A stretch of 64,000 bases of DNA from Iris pallida (taxonomy: Eukaryota > Streptophyta > Magnoliopsida > Asparagales > Iridaceae): positions 35,968,497-36,032,496 of the forward strand of contig JANAVB010015600.1 of NCBI GenBank assembly GCA_029216955.1. The letters are read 5' to 3'. The notes under the pieces are model-generated. The model ran no database searches. It was not told the DNA's origin and worked only from the letters and a program-made list of their open reading frames with translations. Numbering within the stretch: position 1 is the first letter of the stretch; each line of letters begins with the position of its first letter. The translations under genes were made by a program, and so were the position numbers. Positions 23,220-33,047 of the stretch are shown piece by piece.

Positions 23220-23389
23220 CATAGTACGTGCGTAGGAATTTTATAATCCCCCTAAATTTTATTAATTTATTTTAAATCTTAAAAGTATTTTCTTTCCACA
23301 TTACTAATTAGGGAATGATTTTTATATTTGATTTTATTATGCTGTCTAAAAGAGCAAATTCAAATCAAGGATTTATAAGAGATATATAT

Positions 23390-23471
23390 ATAAATATGCA
23401 TATGTACACTAATATGAGATACATGTACACTAATAGGGATATGTACAAATATATATGATATAATATATATA

Positions 23472-23524
<53 letters not shown>

Positions 23525-23590
23525 TATATATGTACAAATATATATGATATAATATGAGATACATGTACACTAATAGGGATATATATATAA
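23390..23590. repeat. AT microsatellite flanked by a repeated block
   Basis: An (AT)n tract at about 23459-23515. The block ATATGTACAAATATATATGA / GAGATACATGTACACTAATA is present on both sides in rearranged order, suggesting slippage or replication-linked duplication. Confidence 0.7.
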
Positions 23591-23776
23591 GTGTACATTG
23601 CTTCTAGTATTTTATAATAAATATTCATAAATATATATATGTGATATATAAGTGTATATATACATAGCTAGTAGTATCCATGCATAGCTTCACAAGCATA
23701 TATAGATATATAGCTAACAGTACATATATATATACACACACACACACACACTAAACTAAACTAAGAAAGAAAAAGA

Positions 23777-23820
<44 letters not shown>
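23777..23820. repeat. (ATA)n microsatellite
   Basis: Uninterrupted ATA/TAA triplets, about 14 units, preceded by a short CA run at 23736-23750. Confidence 0.9.
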
Positions 23821-25775
23821 GTCCCCAAGCCCTACTGTTTCAGCAGGAACAGTAGAGACCCGAGCTCAACCTCTGTTTCCCGCCAACGAAAATTTGGAAG
23901 ATTTGAGTTTTCAAATCTTTCAAATATCTCAACAAAATTAGCTAAAAAATTTGTTGTGGAATCCTTGTTGGATTATCTTCAATCCTAGCCCTATCCCAAT
24001 AGAAAGCTCTGCCCAAATTCAGATCAAATTTGGAGTTTAAAAATTGGGGATATATATAACCCTTCGGATGAAAGAACTTCGAAAATCCTAAAAAAAATTC
24101 ATCTGAGAGATAGCGCGACGATCCCAAAGCCTCCCCGATGTCCCCGAGCGTTACCCCGACTGACTGCAGGCTGCCGCCAAAGATCGCACTGCCGGACAGC
24201 CGCCAAAACTCGACCGCGAACAGAGGACACCCTGTTCAGCCGACCCCAGGTACCCAACTTCTCGCCCATCCTTCTATCAATCCATTCGATCGATTCTCGA
24301 TCTAGGAATTGCTACTAGAAGACCATATATACCTCTTTGAAACCCTTCGAAGGAAATTTTTCATAACCCCTTAGATCGACCAGAAATTCGACGCGAAGTC
24401 GGGCAAAAACCTATTTGGAAACAGGGCATTATAACAGTCCAGACACCTTACTTGGAAGGCAAATTGCTGCCGACCTACTGACAGTTTTCCAAATCTAATT
24501 TATAACAGTGAAAGACAACATATAGGAGATGAACGCGCTTCTTGTAGAATTATTTTTTATCTATTGTATAGAGAGTTATTTGATTTCAAAATCCTAGAAA
24601 AACTATTTTCAAAAACTATATAAATTAAGAAAAACTTCCCGATACGGCGTGCGTTCCGACAAACCGGACGACGTGGTCATAACCCATGAGCATCGAAAGA
24701 CGTGTATGGATGTTGTCGACGTATGGGATTCGACGGAACTTAATTTTATTTTACGTGCGCAACGAAATCAAAGCATATCCGTCGAGATATCCCATATTGG
24801 CCACTTTACAAACTAGGTCATAACTTCGTGTACAATTGTCTTCTCAAGACAAAACTTGTGCCAACAGGACCGTATTATTTTTCTGGTCCTGTATGCCAAG
24901 TTTGGTCCGATTCTGAAAAGGTCGACCGGAATACCTTTTTGGCGGGCCCGCGACCCGATCCAATGAGCAAAATTATGCACGGCCCACCGAAATCCAACTT
25001 TGGACATACGGTTGGGTTTGTATCGTCAAATCAGAACCGTAAACATATAGTTTGATGAATTTAGATACCGTAGGTACTGTCAAACTTTTTGATGCAAAAC
25101 GGGTCCAATGGCGGACATCGTTTTGACCTAAAATTACGATTTTGCCCATGTTTTCTGAATTGGAATTTTGGACAGGCTTTTTTAGACATATCTTTTATAT
25201 GAAAAATGTGAATGATGTTTTTTTAGCATCTAGAGCCATTTGCGGGATTTCTTTCATTGCTCACGATTCTGACTACTGGACTTTGTCATTTCTAGCACCA
25301 CCCTCAGGCAAGATACCTTGTCGCTATACTCTGCAATTCAGTATCATTTATTTCCTGTTATTTATTTTAGTTATTCATATATACTGCCCGTTTCTATCAC
25401 TTTGTGTGTCCAAGCCATACTTGGGTGCAAGCGACTGCATTAGTCGTTTACTATTTTATTCTTCTACTGCATTGACTTAGTACTAGTGACCACCCACTAA
25501 AATGAGGTATTGGTATACCTCATATGGCCTTGACACATTCTTTACCATGAGTTGTGAGTCACATGTAGGATACAAACTCGCGTAGTCGGCTGGCCACCGA
25601 TATGTATGAGACATGCCAATAGATTGCATGAGTAGTAGACTTGGCAGTTATTAGAGGTTTGTATGAGTCATGGAGATGACAATACTAGGCATTGGGTGGG
25701 AAGAACAATACCTTGACGTATGGGCCACTTTTGTACTTCCTTGATTACCTGTAAGCTCCGTCGGAGACACAGGTC

Positions 25776-25867
25776 ATTGATGCCCTCTGACGTTCACTGA
25801 GCGTTATGGACATACCCCTATATTGATGCCCTCTGACTCCTTGGAGCATTACGAACATAGGCCTATG
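25776..25867 (+). repeat. 46-bp imperfect tandem repeat in a solo LTR
   Basis: Two units starting ATTGATGCCCTCTGAC at 25776 and 25822, each continuing with a GAGC(G/A)TTA(T/C)G(G/A)ACATA block. Confidence 0.7.
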
Positions 25868-26506
25868 TACCCTATACGGGAACCAAGTCGATCCCATTTA
25901 TAGCCAGAAGGCCCTTGCGTCGAAGGTTTGTTTCTTAACTGCATATTCACTGTAGAATGGTTAAGCACCCGATTGCATGCATGTTTATTTTATTTTATTT
26001 ATATATCATAGTTTATACGGCATGTTGTTTTCTTGTATCTTGTTACGTTCTGCTGAGGACCTGGTGAATTCTCTAATCTTAGACAATTTCCTCCAGGAGT
26101 ACAGCTCGGCACTGGATCCATCCTTTGTTGACGATGCGGCATCTTCTGATATCTAGTTTATTATCTATGCTTTAAGACTTTGACATCTTTATTATTTTCT
26201 TTATTTCTATTTGAGGAGGTCGGACTCCAGTTTCTGAGACTATTTTTTATAGCTGTTTGGTAGTAGATCTGTTTCCACCCGGCTATATCTTTTCACTCGT
26301 TTATTTATATTCTATTTGGACTTCTGAGATCTTTTGTGTGTACTGTGGATCAGATTAGTTTTCTATGTTGTGGCCTGTGACTATTGTTTATTACAGCTTA
26401 TGTATACGTACGATAATTCTATCTATTGGAGTATTCTTCGTATGTATACAGCTGGCATATCTACGTACTTAGTCCTACGTATTTTGGGACTGGGTGTTAC
26501 AAATTT

Positions 26507-26554
26507 TCAACAAACAGAAAATAAACAGAAGCTACAAAAGTTCTACCCTAAGAT
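26507..26554 (-). other. Leader/primer region of Copia A
   Basis: With 23225-23236 this is all that lies between the 5' LTR and the gag start. On the element strand it reads ATCTTAGGGTAGAAC right after the LTR end. This is not the usual TGGTATCAGAGC, so the primer tRNA is unclear. Confidence 0.5.
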
Positions 26555-26800
26555 TGTTGGAAATGTTAGAGAGAATTCCTAATGCATGCAAATCAGAAGA
26601 TATAAATCTAAGAACATGAATTAAAGAATTTTGGATTCGAGCCACGTTACAACGCTGTCCTTAGAATAGAATTTTGCCCCTACGAACAATGCAGCAGGTT
26701 GCATGCGATCTATCCCCGAGATACAAGGAATCCCTTCCGATCCACAGCACCGTGCACCCGGTAGGAATCCTATGAACGATCACAACCTTGACCATAGAAG

Positions 26801-26862
26801 GAGGTGGACGGAGGAGGAGTTGAACGAAAGAGAGGTGGACGGAGGAGGAGTTGAACGGAAGA
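26801..26862 (+). repeat. 31-bp tandem duplication
   Basis: Two copies of a unit beginning GAGGTGGACGGAGGAGGAG, at 26801-26831 and 26832-26862, differing at one base. The 3' LTR of Copia A has a single copy. Confidence 0.85.
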
Positions 26863-26963
26863 GAGGATCTGGTTGCGTTTCTCTTCTGTGTGAACAGCCT
26901 TTCAGACGAGAGAGAGAGAGAGAGAGAGGGAGATTTTGTATCAAAACAGATAATCTGTTCTGT

Positions 26964-27033
26964 TTTTAAATCTCTCTCTGTTCGTAGCCTCAATAATCTT
27001 TTAAATCTCTCTCTGTTCGTAGCCTCAATAATC
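26964..27033 (+). repeat. 35-bp tandem duplication
   Basis: Two identical copies of a unit beginning TTTTAAATCTCTCTCTG (26964-26998, 26999-27033). The 3' LTR has only a diverged form. Confidence 0.85.
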
Positions 27034-27412
27034 TTCGTGATCCACAAATCCCGTAACAGGATTACGTAGTGTAACTCCCCTTCCCGGATCTTTTATTTAT
27101 TTTAGTTTTAAATATTTTCCAAGTAGAAAATAATATTTTGTATATAATTGATATAGAGTAGAAAAGAGATTTTTTGAAAATGTATGAGATTTTATAAAGA
27201 GAGATTTTAACTAGATTTATTATTATGAAATATTGTGCAATTTGAATTTATAAAATACAATTGAATGATATCATTATTAGGTCCTTATTATGAACAAATC
27301 AATTGATGCAAGCACTGTTTTAGAATAGCTGAATAAGGATTTCTAAAGTGGTTTAGAATATTTTTCTACTAATAAAGAATTTGTTATAGATATCTTAGAC
27401 GAAATTTTGAAT

Positions 27413-27494
<82 letters not shown>
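27413..27494. repeat. (AT)n microsatellite
   Basis: About 80 bp of AT dinucleotides broken by one TTT. Confidence 0.9.
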
Positions 27495-27497
<3 letters not shown>

Positions 27498-28623
27498 TGA
27501 TGACATAGAATATTATCTAACTAACTATTGGATATCTAAATTTATATGAATTTAATTAGTTGATAAATATAAAATATTATTTTGAGTATTTAGTTTGATC
27601 ATTTCATTGATTTGAATTTAAATTCATATATTCAAATTAGTTTGATAAATATTGATTGGTGATTTAAATTAATATTATTATCCTTAATGGATTTGGATTA
27701 GCTTAATTATTTTAAATGTTCATTTGAATTTAAAATAAGGAGAAGAGGGTTATCTACAAAGATTGAATGTCTTGATCAAACTAAAAGTTTAAACCCTATA
27801 TATGGAGAGCCTTCCTTTTTCCTCATATCCCAATAATTCACCTCTACTGCAGCCAACGCCCATATCCTCCATGACCAACCGTGTCAGCGCACCGTGTCCG
27901 TGTTCATCCAGTTCATTCCCTAGTTTTATTACATTTACAGTCTTTCCTGGCGTGTCCGACACCCCGGACACCACTGCGAGTCGACTCTCGTGTCTCGCAG
28001 GACACGTCGACTCTAATACCATCCCTAACCCGACCAGCAACCACGCCTCGGCCACCATCTCTTCGGCCTCCTCGTCGTCCCTGCCATTGCCCATCCACAC
28101 CAGTTCCACCAACTACCCCCTGCCTCTCGACACCATCATTACCCCGACTCTCCACTACTACGCCACCCCGGACCCGCCATGGAACACCATCACCACCCTC
28201 GCCACCATTCACAGAGAGAGGAAGAAAGAGTGCCACCATTCACAGAGAGAGGAAGAAAGAGTGAGAGGTTGAACCTGACCCGCCACCAATGGCGCCCCGA
28301 TCAGGCTTGCCGCCCCCGCGCCGTGCGCAGACCCCCTCCTCGACTGATGATCGGATGAGATATGCCGCCGCCACCCGATCTGCGGTGCTCCGCCCTGGCG
28401 CACGCCCTGTCGCCACTTCGACCGCCACCGCCGCCTCCACCGGGTCGTGCCCTGCCGTGCAACGACAGCAACCCCGCCGGCGTGCCATCTCCGCGACCGC
28501 GAGCTTTTGGTCGGAACGGGCGAGCGCGCTGGAACCCATCTTCGCCCGCGTCGACGTCGCCTGCCGCCTCCAGATCCGGACTCCCAACGCCGCCGTCGAG
28601 CTTTTCCGACCCCGCTCTCGACC

Positions 28624-28982
28624 CTTGTTAGCAATTCGGCAAACGAAAAATAATCGGGACGACAAAAGTACGAGTATAAATCGGCTCATTGCAAATAAAA
28701 TACGTTCAAAAATTCGGTCAAATATTCGAAAAATGAAAATATTGAGGTTAGAAACTTCATATTCTTAAATATGTTGTCAAATTTTGTTAATTAAACAGAT
28801 TTTCAGCACGTTTTTTGTGCCAAATTTTTTAGTAAATTATATGGAACATGTTTTAAACTTTGTCTGCTTAAAATTTACATACTGATTTGGATCTGTCAAA
28901 AGTACACAAGTATTATACGTTTATGAAAGATACGGAAAAATTCGCGTATAATACGAGTTTTATTCGGGTGATTGCTAACAAG
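28624..28982. mobile_element. 359-bp Mutator-like miniature element with 10-bp TSD
   Basis: Terminal inverted repeats CTTGTTAGCAAT (28624-28635) and ATTGCTAACAAG (28971-28982) are perfect over 12 bp. They are flanked by an exact 10-bp direct repeat GCTCTCGACC (28614-28623 and 28983-28992). TSDs of 9-11 bp are typical of Mutator-like elements. It is AT-rich inside a GC-rich stretch, so it stands out sharply. No coding capacity. Confidence 0.8.
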
Positions 28983-29417
28983 GCTCTCGACCGACGCTGC
29001 GCCTTCACTGGAGCCTCCGCTGACCACCGCCCTCCCGAGCCCTCTCCGACCCGACGAGCCGGAGCCCAACCCTGCCGTGCGGTCCGCGCGCCTCGCCTCC
29101 GGAATAGCGAGCGCAGCCGCCGACCTGAGGGTGAGCGCCCCTTCGCCAGCTCCTCGTCGAGGCTGACCCGGCCAGCTTTGGCCCGGCGCCGCTGCCAAAA
29201 GTCCGGTAAGCCCCTGGCCACCTCTCCCTTTCTCTCTCAGTGAGGGGTGTGAGAACCCTTTCCCCTTTTCTAAACATTGGTTTTTTTCTCTCTCTTTCCC
29301 AAGCTTATGCAGTAGAGGAAAAGGTGTGTTCGTTTTATTTTACTATATTATCTTGTGTGCTTCTGTTGGTTTCTAATTTTATTTCACAGTAAGAGCAATG
29401 AATGCTCAGGACAATGA

Positions 29418-29737
29418 GGGGCTGTTTGGATAGATGTAACTCTTTGAAAGTGTAAAAGTGGCACTTGCAGCAAGTTGAGTTTCCGTTGACTTGCGGCAAG
29501 TGGCACTTTCCAAAATGTGTTTGGATGGAGTAATTTTTGTCTGCTGCAAGTGAAAGAAAAATTGGTTTGGTGTTTGGATGGTTGTTGTAAGTGACAAAAA
29601 AGTAGTTCGGTTGTTTGGATAGTTGAAAGTGGAAGATTTTTGGAGATATGGTAAATATAGGTATGCTTACCCCCCCTCCCCTCCCACCAAACTACTATTC
29701 ATTATTATTTATTTTGTATTAAGGAGGAAATTAAGAA

Positions 29738-29772
<35 letters not shown>

Positions 29773-30613
29773 CAATAATTAAATAAATTACTATTATTAA
29801 AGAAAAAAAATTATTAACTATCATAATAAATTAATTAACATAATTAAGTTTTCTAATTATATTAGAATTATTGATTTGCATGAAAGCCCAGAACCTTCTG
29901 TCACGAGAAAAGAAAAAGAAAAAAAAAAAAAAAACCAAATAAAAAGCCAGAACCTCCTCTCCCCATCTAACCCCACAGCTTCATCTCTCCCCCTCTCTCT
30001 CTCTCTCCCCCCTCTCAACAGTCCGGCCCTCCTCCCTCCGGCTCCGCCTCCGGCCCTCCTCCCTTCGGCTCCGCCTCCTCTCGCCTCCCTCCTTCTCCTC
30101 CGGCTCCTCCTCCTCCTCCTCCTGTCTCCGGCTCCTCCTCCTCCTCTCGCCTAGGCGGAGCCCCACGGCCCCACGGCCGGCCGAGGACAGCCCCAGCAAT
30201 TTTTTTGCCGGATCCCTCACCCCCGCCTCGTCCTCCTCGGCGACGATGACCGGACCTCGACCAAGTGCCGGCTTCGGAGTTCGCCGGTGCTTGAGACTGT
30301 TAGGAGCTCACCGGAGCTTCGGAGCTCACCGGAGCTTGAGGCTTCGGAGCTCCCCACGACGAGCCTCCCTGGACCCCTCGCCACCTGCAGGCGACTTGTG
30401 GTCAGTTGCTGGCGACTTGCAGCCCACTCCCCTCAGTTTTCTGATGTAGGTGAGGAGGGATTAAATTGAGGGGGACAGTAACTTGATGTGTCAGAAATTG
30501 AACAAATCAAGTGACCACTTGCTGCAAACCAAACGCGTGAACTCTGTTCACTTTCACAGCAAGTGGCCACTTGCTGCATTTTTCTCGCCAGTTGCTGGCT
30601 ACCAAACAGGCCC
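29418..30613. mobile_element. Non-autonomous PIF/Harbinger-like element with GC-rich cargo
   Basis: The left end is GGGGCTGTTTGGATAG; the right end read inward is GGGCCTGTTTGGTAG. The 3-bp flank TGA is repeated at 29415-29417 and 30614-30616. Both subterminal regions repeat GCAGCAAGTGGC-like motifs (about 29466, 29498, 30500-30580). Inside are a (TTA)n tract (about 29739-29773), a pyrimidine-rich block of CTCCTCC/CTCTCTC (29960-30150) and GC-rich sequence to 30430 that looks like a plant 5' exon and may be captured. The 3-bp TSD argues against hAT, whose TSD is 8 bp. No transposase. Confidence 0.65.
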
Positions 30614-32135
30614 TGAATGGTAGTGAATGGCTGCCTTTTCATTGTTTGTTAGTATTAATTGTATCTAAATATCAGCAGGTATTATAGTCAGTAAATAAGT
30701 ATAGTATATTATACTAGCCACATTAATGTATATGTATAAGTATATAATACTTTCTATAGTATTGCTATTATTTGGTTAGTATTTTGCTTAATACCCTTAA
30801 GTATTTTTTCATGTATATTGTTTTATTAAACATAGTAAATGATTTTCCAACCGTTATTTGTGATAAAGATATTTTATTAGGCTTGTCCTTATACTCGTTT
30901 TCAAGTTGGGTCTCGAAGCCCTAAATATTTTATATATTTTATGGCAAAGTTTGACCAAAAGTATATTTAACAAAATTGGAGTTTTGAATGATTAATTAGA
31001 TTTTTAAAGTATTTGTTTAAATATATTCTACTAACAAAATATAGCTCCAAAACATCCTAGATATTTTCTAAATTATAAAATATTCATCATGACAATTTCT
31101 TCCAACATCATTATGATATTTTCTATATAGTTTTGTTCTAAACATGATTTTTCTCTAGTTTTCCGAAATATATTGATTAGTTTTCCCAATATCAAAACGT
31201 ATTTTCTAAGATAGATTATAAGTATATTCCAAGATAAATATATATTTTTCCTATTAAGATAATTCCTTTTCAAATTTTCCTTTTAGATTAATCTTAAAAC
31301 GTAACTGATCTTTTCTTCATATGTTTCCTGCGATTTTGGACTTCTTTACATCGACCCTAGTCAATGTGGCTATACTTGACCCAACGGGATTGTCGGTTTC
31401 ACCAGCTAAGGACCACAGGCAAGTGCACTTTCTGATTGCTTTCGATTCATAGTAGTCTTTTCATTTCATGTTTATACATATATCTTGCTGCTTGTTGACA
31501 CGTTCGTCACACGGAGTAGTCGGGCGGGAAAATATCTTAGTAGACATGTGGACTACCCAGAACTATCCCCATGATGTCTATTCATGAACAATAGCACCTG
31601 TACACGACACGTACAGGTGCCGGATTTACCCCTAGCCGTTCACATGTCGAAACGGATATTTCACACCACATAGGTAGATGTCTTTTATTTATTTTTCCTT
31701 TTCTTCTCCACCGTGCCATGTTATCAGTACTTTCCAGTTTTCATATCTCATATGTTATTTTCATGTCTTGTTAATTCTATTATGTTTTCGCATTGCCGTC
31801 GGTTTGTGTACTTGTTCCATTCCTGACTGGAAACCATCATTTTTTAGGTTAGCTGTGGCTTCACTTAGTTTGGGAGGTTCGGGTGTACTTGCAGACAGAT
31901 ACCTAGAAATAGATAGCAGTTGTATCAATTTCATTAATTGTAAAATCTTGTATTTTCTTTAATTATAAATATTGTAAATGTTGTAACAAATTTAGAAATG
32001 TGAATGAGCAGCAAATGTTATATTTTGAGCATTTATTTCTTGCGGGCTTGACAGCGTTCTACCGCCGACTCTGCGGCGTAGGCTGGCTTGGACACATCTC
32101 GTATCCGAAAAGCGGGTGCGGGTCGTGACACGTAG

Positions 32136-32481
32136 TAACAAGTCTACGGACGACCAGGCAATCGAACCAAATAATTCAAAAATTAAATCAAATAAAATTA
32201 AAAAATAGGTAATTACCTTTTTATCCTTTGTCTGGTCCGCATGCCGCAGACCAAGTTCTAAGTGTTCGACAAATAAATACTTAAAAAACGCGCATTAAAT
32301 TGTGTACCCGCTCGTGGGTTGGATGGGATATAGCCCATCCCCTATAAAATTCACTTACCTACTAAGAAGGGCAAAACATTATATGCAAAGGAGAACTTTT
32401 TCTCCTTTTCCACGTGGGACTAAAAGAAAGGATGCCTTTTTTATTCACATTGGAGTAGCTTCAAAAGCAATAAAACCAACA
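32136..32481 (-). repeat. 5' LTR of Copia A, right part
   Basis: Resumes right after the TSD of the nested solo LTR and matches about 10170-10533. Ends CCAACA, so on the element strand the LTR starts TGTTGG. It has CACGTG (about 32411), a G-box, where the 3' LTR has CATATG. Confidence 0.8.
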
Positions 32482-32486
32482 TGATT

Positions 32487-32720
32487 TGTTATATGGAGGT
32501 GATCCATTGACTAACCTGTGTGACTCCAACTTCTCCAGTAAGAAATGAGCTCTCTGGTGAAGTACAGGGTACGACGCAAGGCCTCTGGTACTAAGCCTAC
32601 AAGGACTAGTTCCTAAAATAAGAGCAATGTAGTGTATCCAATTAATATTGTTATGAGATTTGAGAGTGTGTTGGCTTGTACTCTGTAATGTAGGGTAGTA
32701 GGTAGTTAATCCTTTCTACC
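32487..32720 (+). other. Flank of Copia A: end of a split ORF and possible 3' UTR
   Basis: The frame joined from 9545-9734 continues here and stops at about 32548. The following sequence is AT-moderate, with TGTAATGTAGGG and no further open frame, as in a plant 3' UTR. I recognise no family. Confidence 0.35.
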
Positions 32721-32752
32721 CTTTTTTGGAATTAATATTATTACCTTTTCTA

Positions 32753-32832
<80 letters not shown>

Positions 32833-32864
32833 TAGAAAAGGTAATAATATTAATTCCAAAAAAG
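32721..32864. repeat. 144-bp AT-cored palindrome
   Basis: Arms 32721-32754 and 32831-32864 are exact reverse complements over 34 bp (outer end CTTTTTTGGAATTAATATTA). The spacer is a pure (AT)n tract of 76 bp, itself self-complementary, so the whole segment can fold as one hairpin or cruciform. Confidence 0.9.
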
Positions 32865-32866
32865 GT

Positions 32867-32958
<92 letters not shown>
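32865..32958. repeat. Second (AT)n tract next to the palindrome
   Basis: Begins with GTAATAATAT, the inner sequence of the palindrome arm, and continues as about 85 bp of AT dinucleotides. Confidence 0.9.
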
Positions 32959-32961
<3 letters not shown>

Positions 32962-32971
32962 GATCTCGACA

Positions 32972-33047
32972 ATGGAGGAACGCATTGCACTCGAGGTCCA
33001 AGAAGCCGGTGGGGGGCCGCTGGAGGCGGCACCTCCCTTCTGGAAGG
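32972..33047 (+). pseudogene. Left part of a GC-rich ORF split by the Gypsy element
   Basis: ATG at 32972 opens a frame of 25 codons to the insertion site. Removing the Gypsy element and one copy of the 5-bp duplication continues the same frame at 44594 to a TGA near 44828, about 104 codons in all. The product is not recognised. The minus strand is also GC-rich, so this could be a 5' exon or LTR segment on the other strand. Its openness may be due to composition. Confidence 0.3.

Larger units (their letters stand above)
23242..26501 (+). mobile_element. Solo LTR, Gypsy-like, TSD AATTT
   Basis: Starts TATAATCCCCCTAAATTTT (TG changed to TA) and ends GGGTGTTACA. AATTT is duplicated exactly at 23237-23241 and 26502-26506. 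No second LTR or internal genes, so it is a recombination remnant. It sits in the 70-nt leader of Copia A. Layout follows the other long LTRs here: AT-rich start, GC-richer block (24120-24300), then AT-rich tail. Open frames inside (for example 25142-25480) have no recognisable domain. Confidence 0.8.
26555..27069 (-). repeat. 5' LTR of Copia A, left part
   Basis: Matches 9735 onward. It is split at 27069/27070 by a solo LTR; the rest is at 32136-32481. It has two tandem duplications that the 3' LTR lacks, which account for its greater length. Confidence 0.8.
27070..32130 (+). mobile_element. Solo LTR, Tekay-like Gypsy, with two nested DNA elements, TSD CGTAG
   Basis: Starts TGTAACTCCCCTTCCCGG and ends GGTCGTGACA. 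CGTAG is duplicated exactly at 27065-27069 and 32131-32135. The insertion splits the Copia A 5' LTR, whose sequence resumes at 32136. Total 5061 bp; without the nested 28624-28982 and 29418-30613 it is about 3.5 kb, like the other long LTRs here. It has an (AT)n tract (27413-27494), a GC-rich block (27830-29220) and a GACACG-rich stretch (27945-28015). Open frames in the GC-rich block show no domain and differ between related LTRs; I treat them as non-coding. Confidence 0.8.
9735..32481 (-). mobile_element. Copia A: complete but decayed Ty1/Copia element carrying nested insertions
   Basis: 3' LTR 9735-10533; polypurine tract next to it; RNase H, RT, integrase, protease and gag read right to left on the minus strand; 5' LTR 26555-27069 plus 32136-32481. 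LTR ends are TGTTGG..CCAACA. The flanks GGATT (9730-9734) and TGATT (32482-32486) match at 4 of 5 bases and are a likely TSD. Nested inside are a CACTA element, an LTR element without genes, and two solo LTRs, three of the four with perfect own TSDs of at least 5 bp and the CACTA with a perfect 3-bp one. Removing them gives a normal-sized Copia of about 7.5 kb. It is old: catalytic residues are mutated in RT and integrase. Confidence 0.85.

Noticed and set aside
27800..28770. Several overlapping open frames of 100-160 codons on both strands
   Set aside because: They lie in the GC-rich block of a solo LTR, are Pro/Ser/Thr- or Arg/Gly-rich, have no domain, and frames on both strands are equally long, as expected from composition.
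29418..30613. hAT-family assignment for the element with GGGGCTGTTTGG ends
   Set aside because: The 8 bases flanking each end do not match; only a 3-bp TGA duplication is seen, which fits PIF/Harbinger better.
32731..32745. TAATATTATTACC as a possible geminivirus-type origin nonanucleotide within a hairpin
   Set aside because: The exact TAATATTAC is not present, it lies in the arm rather than the loop, and no replication protein remnant is near.
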